Below, one piece after another: positions 16,800-24,903 of a stretch of 64,000 nucleotides of DNA. Both the position numbers and the translations under genes were made by a program. Each line of letters opens with the position of its first letter. The first letter of the stretch is position 1. The DNA comes from Thalassomonas viridans (GTDB taxonomy: Bacteria > Pseudomonadota > Gammaproteobacteria > Enterobacterales > Alteromonadaceae): NCBI RefSeq assembly GCF_000948985.2, contig NZ_CP059733.1:6634001-6698000 (forward strand), written 5' to 3'. The notes beneath the pieces were generated by a model, which worked only from the letters and a program-made list of their open reading frames with translations, searched no databases and was not told where the DNA came from.

Positions 16800-17321
16800 T
16801 TACCACCAGCCGCTGTCCTCTACCGCCTGTATATTTAAGGTCAGCAGGTTGATTGCCACGGTAAAGCTTTCAATATCGTCGTCTTCTAAATTGCTGACAT
16901 CCACCCAGGTCCGGGTTTTTGCCTGACCATAGCTGGCAAACTCGGCAAATACCGCCAGGTATTTAGTGCCGGGTAAAATGCTGATATCCAGCTTGCGGTT
17001 TTCTTCCGGTAAAACGCTGGCTAAAGAGGTTTTATGCACCAGGCTGTCCGCCAGTAAAGTGGCGTCCTGCTGGTACAGGTCGATCACTTCCGCACTTTGA
17101 AACGGCTCCAGATTGTTTAACTGGTACAGGTGCAAAATCACCGGGTTCGCCGGGCTCAGCTCAGACGGATTGATATCATTGCCGGCAATAATGCTCAGCG
17201 GATAAGTCACCGCCTCCGGCTCGTCCGAACCGAACATGGAACTGCAGCCACTGGTTAACACGGCCGTCATCAGCAGCGACACTACCAGCGCCGCATATGA
17301 AGATAAGGTTTTCCTGAACAT
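16800..17321 (-). CDS. tssJ: T6SS outer-membrane lipoprotein TssJ
   Basis: Protein of 173 residues, the usual size. It has a lipoprotein signal peptide with lipobox VLTSGC (Cys near residue 26). The mature domain begins with the acidic EPEAVTYPLSIIAGNDINPSE (in parts) and contains SPANPVILHLYQLNN and LPGTKYLAVFAEFASYGQA, which match the TssJ beta-sandwich that binds the TssM C-terminus in the periplasm. It overlaps the FHA gene stop by 1 bp. Immediately downstream lies a truncated second copy of its own 3' end. Confidence 0.93.
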   Translation of the reverse strand: MFRKTLSSYAALVVSLLMTAVLTSGCSSMFGSDEPEAVTYPLSIIAGNDINPSELSPANPVILHLYQLNNLEPFQSAEVIDLYQQDATLLADSLVHKTSLASVLPEENRKLDISILPGTKYLAVFAEFASYGQAKTRTWVDVSNLEDDDIESFTVAINLLTLNIQAVEDSGWW

Positions 17322-18367
17322 TAACTTTTGTTTCCCTGCATATTTTTATGGGTATCTTTTTGCATAGCCTGGTGCATGTCTTCCCGCGTATCACCCTGCA
17401 TGTTTTCAAGTAAAATAGCCTTAAACAAACGGTGGTACTCCCCCTTGTTCAAACGCCGGTTAAAAGATTTACGGTACTGGCGCCAGTACTGGGCTTCTTT
17501 TTGCGTAAACAGCGGCGTGGCAAAATCGCTGTAGCTCTCTTCCAGGTGTACCGGTGAGAACTCATCGAGAAAGATATTCAGGGTTTTGTCCAGCGCCTGC
17601 TGCAACCGGTTTTGCTGCTCATTGGCGTTTGCCACCTGGGATTCCAGTAGGACCATCAGGCGTTCCACCTGGGGATTGGCCTGAGCTTCCGCCACAGGCT
17701 GCAGCACCAGATCGGCATTATCCTGCTGCGCCACTCGCTCCACCCGGGGAGCTTCGCCCTCTGCCTTTACGCCGGCCCTTGCTTCTTCGACAAAGAAACC
17801 GTCATCGTCCGAGTGCAGGTTCAGCTCGGCATCGGCAAAGGGATCTTCATCAAAGGGGTCATCCACCAGCACGCCGTTAAAGGCAAAATGGGCCTCTTCT
17901 TTCTGCCCTGCCTGTGCCTGTTTTTTTTCATCTGCCATAGCTAAATCCAAATCATCATCCCAATCGTCGTCGAGTGAAAAATGCACGTCGGCCTGCTTGG
18001 CCGACAGGTCAGGACCGGGATCGGCGTCCTGGCTTTGCCCGTCAAGCTGTTCCATGGGTTCGCTGACCAGCAGCATATAGTCCGCCACTTCTATCATCAA
18101 ACCGTCTTCGAGTTTGATGTTCCGGCCCGACGCCAGCGCCTTGCCGTTCACTTTAATAGGGTGGCCGTTCACCGCCGCCACCGTCATGCCGTTTTTCACC
18201 GGGATAAACATGCCGTGCTTGGCGGCCACCTTGCCGGTACGGTCCGGCAGTTGCAGCACGCAGTCAAAGGCGCTGCCAAAGTCCCCGCCGGTTTTCGGCA
18301 CGGTAAACACCCGGCTGGGAACCTGTTCATTTTCAGGCACTTCTGTTATTTGTATTGTAATTGCCAT
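17321..18367 (-). CDS. T6SS FHA-domain protein, TagH-like
   Basis: Protein of 348 residues. The N-terminal 100 residues resemble an FHA phosphothreonine-binding domain: CVLQLPDRTGKVAAKHGMF ... VNGHPIKVNGKAL ... LEDGLMIEVADYML. The usual Gly-Arg and Ser-x-x-His signature is weak here (GDFG and AAKHG), but the Asn-Gly turn is kept. A central acidic linker (DDDWDDDLDLAMADE) leads to the C-terminal TagH-type helical region (FLDEFSPVHLEESY, EAQYWRQYRKSFNRRLNKGE). The last 25 residues are a low-complexity Met/Gln/Asp/His repeat (NMQGDTREDMHQAMQ, KDTHKNMQGNKS). In other T6SSs, FHA proteins work with a Ser/Thr kinase (PpkA) in post-translational activation; no kinase gene is in this cluster. Confidence 0.85.
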   Translation of the reverse strand: MAITIQITEVPENEQVPSRVFTVPKTGGDFGSAFDCVLQLPDRTGKVAAKHGMFIPVKNGMTVAAVNGHPIKVNGKALASGRNIKLEDGLMIEVADYMLLVSEPMEQLDGQSQDADPGPDLSAKQADVHFSLDDDWDDDLDLAMADEKKQAQAGQKEEAHFAFNGVLVDDPFDEDPFADAELNLHSDDDGFFVEEARAGVKAEGEAPRVERVAQQDNADLVLQPVAEAQANPQVERLMVLLESQVANANEQQNRLQQALDKTLNIFLDEFSPVHLEESYSDFATPLFTQKEAQYWRQYRKSFNRRLNKGEYHRLFKAILLENMQGDTREDMHQAMQKDTHKNMQGNKS

Positions 18368-18372
18368 AATAA

Positions 18373-19104
18373 TTATTGTTCTGAGCAGCTGCCGACCGCC
18401 TGGTTGAATTCTTCCAGAAACCCGGGATAGCGGCTGACAAATTGTTTATTAAAATAAACCCCCATAGGTTTAGTGGCCACCCGGCGGTTGCGGAAGCTGT
18501 TCGCCGTCATGCCGATCCGCTTTAATTCCACCTGCATCGCCAGCTCGTCCACCAGTACCGCATCGACTTCATTGTGTAGCAGCATATCCAGCAGGTTTTT
18601 CATGTTACGCGGCTTTTTCACCACATCATATCCGTTGTTGTGCAGATAAAACCATTTTTGCGAGCCGAACTTGGCACTGACCTTCCATTTCAGCTTATTG
18701 ATATCCGAAATACTGGTGTCCGTTAAGGCATTGGAATAATACCAGTACCAGTGATGGCTGATCATAGGCTCGGAAAACACCGCATAACGGTCGCGCTCCG
18801 GCGTTTTTTCGGTAATAAAAAAGCCGTGCTGCACGCCGTTTTGCACGTTCAACTGCGCCTTGGCCCAATTGGTCATGGTCAGCTGGTACGGCTGCTCCAT
18901 CTGCCTGAGCACGCATTTTACCCGGCTTATCGCCAATCCGGAAATCTGATCTTCCGAATAGGTCTGGTAAGGCGGCCACTCCTGGGTGCTCAGCAATAAT
19001 CTGTCAGGCCCAATCCCCCATGCCGTCAGGGAGTGCAGCCATAACAGCGCAGGGAAAAACATTAACGTTAACCGTTTTAAAAACATTTTTTGAGCCATAG
19101 TCAT
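18373..19104 (-). CDS. periplasmic solute-binding-like protein inside T6SS operon
   Basis: Protein of 243 residues with a signal peptide (KRLTLMFFPALLWLHSLTAWG) and the fold signature of bacterial family-3 solute-binding proteins: LLLSTQEWPPYQTY at the N-terminus, then WAKAQLNVQNGVQHGFFITEKTPERD, and FLEEFNQAV near the end. Such proteins usually bind amino acids for ABC importers or serve as sensor domains, but no permease or ATPase is adjacent. It sits 5 bp from both neighbours (FHA gene, tssH), so it is part of the T6SS transcript. The role is unknown; a periplasmic sensing or envelope function for the T6SS is inference. Confidence 0.82.
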   Translation of the reverse strand: MTMAQKMFLKRLTLMFFPALLWLHSLTAWGIGPDRLLLSTQEWPPYQTYSEDQISGLAISRVKCVLRQMEQPYQLTMTNWAKAQLNVQNGVQHGFFITEKTPERDRYAVFSEPMISHHWYWYYSNALTDTSISDINKLKWKVSAKFGSQKWFYLHNNGYDVVKKPRNMKNLLDMLLHNEVDAVLVDELAMQVELKRIGMTANSFRNRRVATKPMGVYFNKQFVSRYPGFLEEFNQAVGSCSEQ

Positions 19105-19109
19105 CTCAA

Positions 19110-21713
19110 CTAGTTGATTATAACTTCAAAGTCGTCCACATCCGAGCTGCTTACCTCAACCGAATTGATGGCTTTGCCTTCGCTGAGCAGGGTAATGCAC
19201 TGCTCCGCCAGGCGCGGCATCAGCGAACGGTTGATGATCTGCTCTATGCCCCGCGCCCCGGTAGTGGGATCGCTGTTTTTGCTGATCACGTATTGCACGA
19301 AGCCGTCGTCATAGCTGAAGCTTGCCTTATACTGCTCCGCCAGCTTCTTGCGGATACGGTTAAGGGCAATATCGCAAATCTTGCTTAACTCATCGTCATT
19401 TAGCGGGTAATAAGGCACGACAGTGGCGCGGCCAAGGAAAGCCGGCTTGAAGTATTGCTGCAGCGCCGGGCGTATCCGGGTGACCAGCTCTTCGTTAGGC
19501 AGACGCTCAGGCTCTTGCTCACAGACATCGCAAATGGCCTGGTCGGCGGCATTGGAGGTCATGATGATAATGGTATTGCGGAAATCTACGCTGCGCCCTT
19601 CACTGTCCTGGATGCTGCCCTTGTCGAAAATCTGGTAAAAGAGATCGTGGACGCCGGGATGGGCTTTTTCCATTTCATCCAGCAGCAGCACGGAATAAGG
19701 GTTTCGGCGGACCGCTTCGGTGAGCACCCCGCCCTTGCCGAAACCGACATAACCCGCCGGCGCCCCCAGCAACATGGAAATCTTATGCTCTTCCTTGAAT
19801 TCCGTCATATTGATAACCGTCATATCATTGCTGCCGCCGTATAACAGATCGGTCAGGGCAACCGCGGTTTCGGTTTTACCCACACCGCTCGGGCCGCACA
19901 TCAGGAACACGCCGATAGGTTTGCGGCTGTCGGTCAGGCCGGCGCGGGAAATGCGTATGCTCTTGGCCAGCTCGCTGATGGCGGTGCTTTGGCCGATCAC
20001 CCGCTTATGCAGCTCGTCTTCTATGGTCAGCAGTTTCTTGACTTCGTCGTGCAGCATATTGCCCACCGGAATACCGGTCCAGGCGGCAATGACCTGGGCG
20101 ATAGTAATATCATCCACCATGGCATTAACCAGCGGCTCACCCGCCTGCAGCTCTTCCAGTTCTTCCAGGGTTTTATTGAGCAGGGCATGCTTGTCGCCGT
20201 CAGGCTTGCCGTTAGCAATATTGTCGCTCACTTCGGCTTGCAGTTCGATCACGCTCTCCACCATATCCAGCTCTTTTTGCCAGCGCTCGTTTAGCGCCGT
20301 CAGCTGGCTTTCGCTATCTGCAATGGTGGCTTTGAGTTTATCCAGCTCGAAGCCGGCATTGTTAAAAATGGCATTTTCCCGCCCCATCACTTCCAGCTCG
20401 TTGTTCAGGTAAAGCAGCTTCTGCTCCAGGGCTTCAATCGGCTCAGGCTTAGCCCCCTGCGTCAGGGCAATACGGGCACAGCTGGTGTCGAGCAAGCTGA
20501 TGGCTTTATCGGGCAACATACGCGCCGGCAAATAGCGGATGGATAGATTCACCGCCGCCGCTACCGCAGACTCCCGGATATAAACCTTATGGTGTTTTTG
20601 CAGGGACTCGGCAACGCCCCTGAGCATCTGGATGGCGTCCTCTGCCCCCGGCTCTTCAATTTTCACCACCTGGAAACGCCGGGTCAGCGCCGGATCTTTT
20701 TCAAAATATTTTTTGTATTCCGCCCAGGTCGTGGCAGCTATGGTACGGAACTCCCCGCGGGCCAATGCCGGCTTTAACAGGTTAGCGGCATCGTTCTGGC
20801 CTTCGGCGCCACCGGCGCCGATTAAGGTATGGGCCTCGTCAATAAAAACTATGATCGGCTTTTCGGCGTTTTTGACTTCGTTGATCACATCTTTCAGGCG
20901 GTTCTCGAATTCCCCTTTAACACTGGCGCCCGCCTGCAACAGGCCCAGATCTAAACTGTGGATTTCCACGTCTTTGATCACCGCAGGCACGTCACCCTCG
21001 GCAATGCGTATCGCCAGGCCTTCCGCCACCGCGGTTTTCCCCACACCCGGCTCACCCACCAGGATAGGGTTGTTTTGCCTTTTGCGGCATAAAATATCGA
21101 TAGCGGTGCGCACTTCCTGATTGCGCCCCAGCACCTGGTCCAGCTGGCCGTCACGCGCCAGTTCCGTCAGGTTGGAGGTATATTTCGCCAGGGCATCCCC
21201 CGAAACCGCACCGGCAGCCGCGGGACCGGCAACCGTACCGCTGCCGCCGGATATTTTTAATTTGGAGATCTGCGCCTTTAACGCCGACTCGGAGTAATTT
21301 TCCAGGGCTTTTAGCGGCATCACGACGGCGCCAAAATCATTTTTTTGCTGGCTCGCCAGCAGCAGGTGTAAGCTGGTCAGCTGGCTATGGCCGAAATCCA
21401 CCGTGGCGGTCAGCCAGGCATTTTTCACCAGCTCCGTCAGGTTGCCGCTTAAGGTCGGCTGGCCTTCAAAGCCTTTGCTGAGTTTTTCCAGCTTGGCGGA
21501 TAGTTCGCTCACCAGCTGGTCCGGGGTAATATTCTGGCTCTGCAGGAACTGGCTCAGTTCGGCGTCGGGTTTATAAACTAACTGGATTAACCAATGCTCA
21601 ATTTCTATCGCCGGGCAATGGCTGTTCATGGCGTCGCCGGCGGCCATTTCTAATGCCCGCTTAGAAACAGGATCGAGTTTGGCAATTAAATTGGTTAAGT
21701 TTACCTGTGGCAT
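19110..21713 (-). CDS. tssH: T6SS sheath-recycling ATPase TssH (ClpV)
   Basis: Protein of 867 residues, normal for ClpV, the AAA+ hexamer that disassembles contracted TssBC sheath. It has an N-terminal Clp-N domain (1-150), a first AAA+ domain with Walker A GEPGVGKT (220-227) and Walker B VIFIDEAHTL-type (IIVFIDEAH), a coiled-coil middle region (about 430-530), and a second AAA+ domain with GPSGVGKT and LLLDEMEKAHP. The T6SS-specific start MPQVNLTNLIAKLDPVSKRAL separates it from ClpB. It lies between tssG (4 bp gap) and the solute-binding-like gene. Confidence 0.97.
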   Translation of the reverse strand: MPQVNLTNLIAKLDPVSKRALEMAAGDAMNSHCPAIEIEHWLIQLVYKPDAELSQFLQSQNITPDQLVSELSAKLEKLSKGFEGQPTLSGNLTELVKNAWLTATVDFGHSQLTSLHLLLASQQKNDFGAVVMPLKALENYSESALKAQISKLKISGGSGTVAGPAAAGAVSGDALAKYTSNLTELARDGQLDQVLGRNQEVRTAIDILCRKRQNNPILVGEPGVGKTAVAEGLAIRIAEGDVPAVIKDVEIHSLDLGLLQAGASVKGEFENRLKDVINEVKNAEKPIIVFIDEAHTLIGAGGAEGQNDAANLLKPALARGEFRTIAATTWAEYKKYFEKDPALTRRFQVVKIEEPGAEDAIQMLRGVAESLQKHHKVYIRESAVAAAVNLSIRYLPARMLPDKAISLLDTSCARIALTQGAKPEPIEALEQKLLYLNNELEVMGRENAIFNNAGFELDKLKATIADSESQLTALNERWQKELDMVESVIELQAEVSDNIANGKPDGDKHALLNKTLEELEELQAGEPLVNAMVDDITIAQVIAAWTGIPVGNMLHDEVKKLLTIEDELHKRVIGQSTAISELAKSIRISRAGLTDSRKPIGVFLMCGPSGVGKTETAVALTDLLYGGSNDMTVINMTEFKEEHKISMLLGAPAGYVGFGKGGVLTEAVRRNPYSVLLLDEMEKAHPGVHDLFYQIFDKGSIQDSEGRSVDFRNTIIIMTSNAADQAICDVCEQEPERLPNEELVTRIRPALQQYFKPAFLGRATVVPYYPLNDDELSKICDIALNRIRKKLAEQYKASFSYDDGFVQYVISKNSDPTTGARGIEQIINRSLMPRLAEQCITLLSEGKAINSVEVSSSDVDDFEVIIN

Positions 21714-21717
21714 AAAA

Positions 21718-22704
21718 TTAATCCTTTACTAAGTGAATCAAATAAACAACATCATGGTGTTGCTGTGAACTTTTAATATGGAAGCCCATACCCAGACGGA
21801 CACTTTCCCCCGGCTCTGTGCTCAGGGCCATACGTTTAAACCAGTTATCCGGCGCTTTCAGATAAATTTCGATTTCTGTCTTGTCCCGCAAATAACAGCG
21901 GGCCATATCCGCCATTTCCAGGTACCAGACCTTGCTCTGGTACAGGCGCGCCAGCTGGGGGGCGTTTTCAGGCTCTATGGTGATGATCAGGCGCTGCTGC
22001 GCCAGGTAACACCTCTGTCCCAGTAAAAAGCCCCTGCCCAGCTGGTTGTTCTGGGCTTTAGGACCTCCGACCCGGGTCCAGCTCTCTTGTGTTAACTGGT
22101 GCTTGCTCAGCGCCTTGCTGCGCACCGACAAGTCTAAAGAAAAATAATCCCGCAATACCTGCTGCAACTGGTGCCGGGAGCGGTTCGGCATCCCCAGCAT
22201 CAGGCCGTAACCCAGCCAGCGCCGGGTTTGCTCCCCGGCGGGCAGACCGCTTAAGGACGCGATACAGTCCACCAGCTGCTCCTGCTGGCGGTTGGTTTTA
22301 TTGTGCCCGCGGGCAAAAAAACGGTCGCTTTCTTCCGTTAACAATAAATAGGATTTTTCCACCGTACGGGCATAGAGGTGGAAATACCTGTTGTTAAAAA
22401 TATTGAGAAAATCATATAAGGCATATTCTTCGTTGTGAAACGCCTTAAGCAGTTCCTCATAAATATAAACCGGCACCACGGCATCCCCGGAACTCAGGGA
22501 AGTTTCGCAGCTGGTGATAGTCGCCTGCCCGTCCGCCAGGCTGAAATCACTGATGCTGGCATAACGGTTATTGGGCATAGGGTCCGCTTCCAGCACCAGC
22601 TCAAACGGCTGCTGCGCCGTTTGGGTATAGCGGTTGATGATGCGGATCAGCTGCACCAGATCAAACTGCTCCGGCCTGCTCAGCGCCTGTTCAACTATAG
22701 ACAT
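21718..22704 (-). CDS. tssG: T6SS baseplate protein TssG
   Basis: Protein of 328 residues. TssG forms the TssF2G wedge of the baseplate. Features match the family: FDLVQLIRIINR near the N-terminus, EELLKAFHNEEYALYDFLNIFNNRYFHLYAR (in parts), a central RSRHQLQQVLRDYF and LGRGFLLGQRCYLAQQRLIITI before the C-terminal domain. It starts inside tssF (10-bp overlap), implying coupled translation of the two wedge subunits. Confidence 0.94.
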   Translation of the reverse strand: MSIVEQALSRPEQFDLVQLIRIINRYTQTAQQPFELVLEADPMPNNRYASISDFSLADGQATITSCETSLSSGDAVVPVYIYEELLKAFHNEEYALYDFLNIFNNRYFHLYARTVEKSYLLLTEESDRFFARGHNKTNRQQEQLVDCIASLSGLPAGEQTRRWLGYGLMLGMPNRSRHQLQQVLRDYFSLDLSVRSKALSKHQLTQESWTRVGGPKAQNNQLGRGFLLGQRCYLAQQRLIITIEPENAPQLARLYQSKVWYLEMADMARCYLRDKTEIEIYLKAPDNWFKRMALSTEPGESVRLGMGFHIKSSQQHHDVVYLIHLVKD

Positions 22705-24503
22705 TGGCCGCTACCATGGTACTTTTCAAAACGTATCTGACGCGGCCCCTTGCCCGTTAACAGCTTGACCTCCAGCTCGACAAAACGGTCAAAACTGCAG
22801 AAGGCGGCAAAAAACTGGTTAAGCAGATGGGTAAACAGCCAGATATTCATGGAGTTTTTCTTGTCAAACACGGAAATATCCAGCTTGATCAAAGTGCCGG
22901 AGGTAAAAATATTGACCCCGTCGATATACAGGCGGGCGACTTTTTTCTGGTAGGACACTTTCTGTATCGAGCTGGTCAGCACCTGCTGCTGGGAAGAGCG
23001 GCTAAATACCGACAGCAAATTCCTTAATTTCTCCGTCGGGTTATCGCTGTTGATCAGGGCGCTGAAATTAGTGCTTAACAGTTCCACCAGCTTCCAGTGA
23101 ATGGCCTGGGACTCGTTGGGGTAATAAGGCACGGTGGGAATATTATGGCTGACCAGTTTACCCGGCAGTTCAAGCGCCCCGGAAAGCTTCATCACGCTGC
23201 CGGCGCTGATGGAACAAGGCGCCCGGCCGTTGCAGCAGTTTAACTGCGCCGTTAATAAGTGCTCCTGGCCGTTTTGCAGCTGGTGCGCCGCCGCCTGTTC
23301 AAAGCTGAGTACCAGATGATGCTGGAACTTTTTCTTATCGTTGACATGGCTTTCGCTGAACCAGAGCAGGCCGTTGCTCTCGTCGAAATAACGTTTGCCG
23401 AACAGCGGCTGCAGTGGATATTCGCCGTCGGGTTTGACTTCACTGACGCTTTCGATGGAAATAATGTCGATATCGGCATTATGGTTGACCGCATCCGCCA
23501 CCAGTGGCGCCGATAGCTGCTTGTGGTTGTAATGTATCGGTTCGGCACGGCTGGTAAACTGGTTGACCACCAGGGCGGTATTAAGCTTAAACACACTGGT
23601 GTCGAACAGGCCGATATATTCCGCCGGAATCTCTTTAACAAACAGGCTTAACACCAGCTTGTTGCCGGAAATATTTCTACAGGCGGCATTAAAGTCCCGG
23701 ATATGGAAATACTTCCTTTTTTCCGAGTAGTTAAAATACTCCAGCATCATCTGGTAGGCGGAAAATTCATTGCCCTGGCGCGTTAATACCGAAAAGTCCT
23801 CGTTTATGCACCTGGGTTTGAAGTTTTCCACCGGCAGCAGCTGCATCTCGCTAAAGTCGGGGTCTGAAACGGCAATCAGGGTCAGCTGTGACAACAGCAA
23901 CTCGATCAGCCCCGCCGCCCCCTGGCCGAAACCGTGCAGGTAGAGGCTGAGTGACTCCGGCGCCAGCTCGGCCATCACCGCCTCGACATCGTTGGCTTCC
24001 AGGGTGAGCTGGATCACGGCATTGGCATCGTGGGCCACGGGCAAATCAAAGGGGAAAGGCGCGAACCGGGCGGACACCTCTGTCAGGGTCACGGGGGAAA
24101 GCAAGGTATCATTACACAGGCGGAACTGGCAAGGCTGGCCCTTGTCGTTTTCGACGCTGAAGGCTTCCCCTTTTTTAAGCTGAATATTTTCAACGAATTC
24201 TTCTTCCCCTTCGAAGCTGACGCTCATCACCGAAGGCAGCAGCTGGTTAAAGGAAGGATATAAAACCGAACACAGGGCATTGGACAAATGAGGCAGCTGC
24301 TGATCCAGCTTCATCTCATTTTTTGCACTGAGCAGCGCCACCGACTCCAGCAAGCGGGTGATATTGGGGTCTTCATAGCGCTTTTCATTCAGGTGCATGC
24401 TGTTGCCGGCAGCCGAATGCCTGCCTTTAAACTTATCGCCGGAACGCCTGACCAGCGCCAGCTCCCGTTCAAAGTAGCGGTTTAGCAATTCAGACAAGAT
24501 CAT
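22695..24503 (-). CDS. tssF: T6SS baseplate protein TssF
   Basis: Protein of 602 residues, standard for TssF. The N-terminal LLNRYFERELALVRRSGDKF is close to the family opening (Y-x-x-E-L-x-x-x-R/L). DPNITRLLESVALLSAKNEMKLDQQLPHL (in parts) and PSFNQLLPSVMSVSF are the conserved early block. ISGNKLVLSLFV and NTALVVNQFTSRAEPI are typical middle blocks. It overlaps tssE upstream by 14 bp and tssG downstream by 10 bp. Confidence 0.95.
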   Translation of the reverse strand: MILSELLNRYFERELALVRRSGDKFKGRHSAAGNSMHLNEKRYEDPNITRLLESVALLSAKNEMKLDQQLPHLSNALCSVLYPSFNQLLPSVMSVSFEGEEEFVENIQLKKGEAFSVENDKGQPCQFRLCNDTLLSPVTLTEVSARFAPFPFDLPVAHDANAVIQLTLEANDVEAVMAELAPESLSLYLHGFGQGAAGLIELLLSQLTLIAVSDPDFSEMQLLPVENFKPRCINEDFSVLTRQGNEFSAYQMMLEYFNYSEKRKYFHIRDFNAACRNISGNKLVLSLFVKEIPAEYIGLFDTSVFKLNTALVVNQFTSRAEPIHYNHKQLSAPLVADAVNHNADIDIISIESVSEVKPDGEYPLQPLFGKRYFDESNGLLWFSESHVNDKKKFQHHLVLSFEQAAAHQLQNGQEHLLTAQLNCCNGRAPCSISAGSVMKLSGALELPGKLVSHNIPTVPYYPNESQAIHWKLVELLSTNFSALINSDNPTEKLRNLLSVFSRSSQQQVLTSSIQKVSYQKKVARLYIDGVNIFTSGTLIKLDISVFDKKNSMNIWLFTHLLNQFFAAFCSFDRFVELEVKLLTGKGPRQIRFEKYHGSGQCL

Positions 24504-24903
24504 CCTCCAGGGTAATACTAAAGTCGCTGATATTAAGCAGGCTGTTAAGCTGGAACTCCTGCCCGTTCACCAGGTCGCCGGCGATAATAAAACGTATGGC
24601 GTTCTGTTTTTCTTCATTGCTCAATATCGTGATTTCCAGATTTTCTATTCTTTGTTCAAAATCCTGGATCAGCTGCTTGATGCGGGTAATAAAAATACCC
24701 TTGCCCAGCTGGTAGTTCAGGCTCTGGATGTCTTCCACCCCGTAGGCCAGGATAGACTGCCGGCAGGCTTTGAGATCCCGGTCCAGCACCGTCAGCGGCG
24801 CTTCGCTTTCCAGCAGCTGCTTTAAGTTATATTTGATGGATCTGAGCAGGGGCGTGTCTTCATCCCCGGGATAATCCTTGATAAAAGTACGGATAAATAC
24901 CAT
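24490..24903 (-). CDS. tssE: T6SS baseplate protein TssE (gp25-like)
   Basis: Protein of 137 residues related to phage T4 gp25, the baseplate protein that nucleates the sheath. The gp25 signature is present as RSIKYNLKQLLESEAP and AYGVEDIQSLNYQLG (family pattern Y-G-x-x-D). It starts at an ATG overlapping the stop of the second tssC-like gene by 1 bp and overlaps the tssF start by 14 bp. Confidence 0.92.
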   Translation of the reverse strand: MVFIRTFIKDYPGDEDTPLLRSIKYNLKQLLESEAPLTVLDRDLKACRQSILAYGVEDIQSLNYQLGKGIFITRIKQLIQDFEQRIENLEITILSNEEKQNAIRFIIAGDLVNGQEFQLNSLLNISDFSITLEDDLV

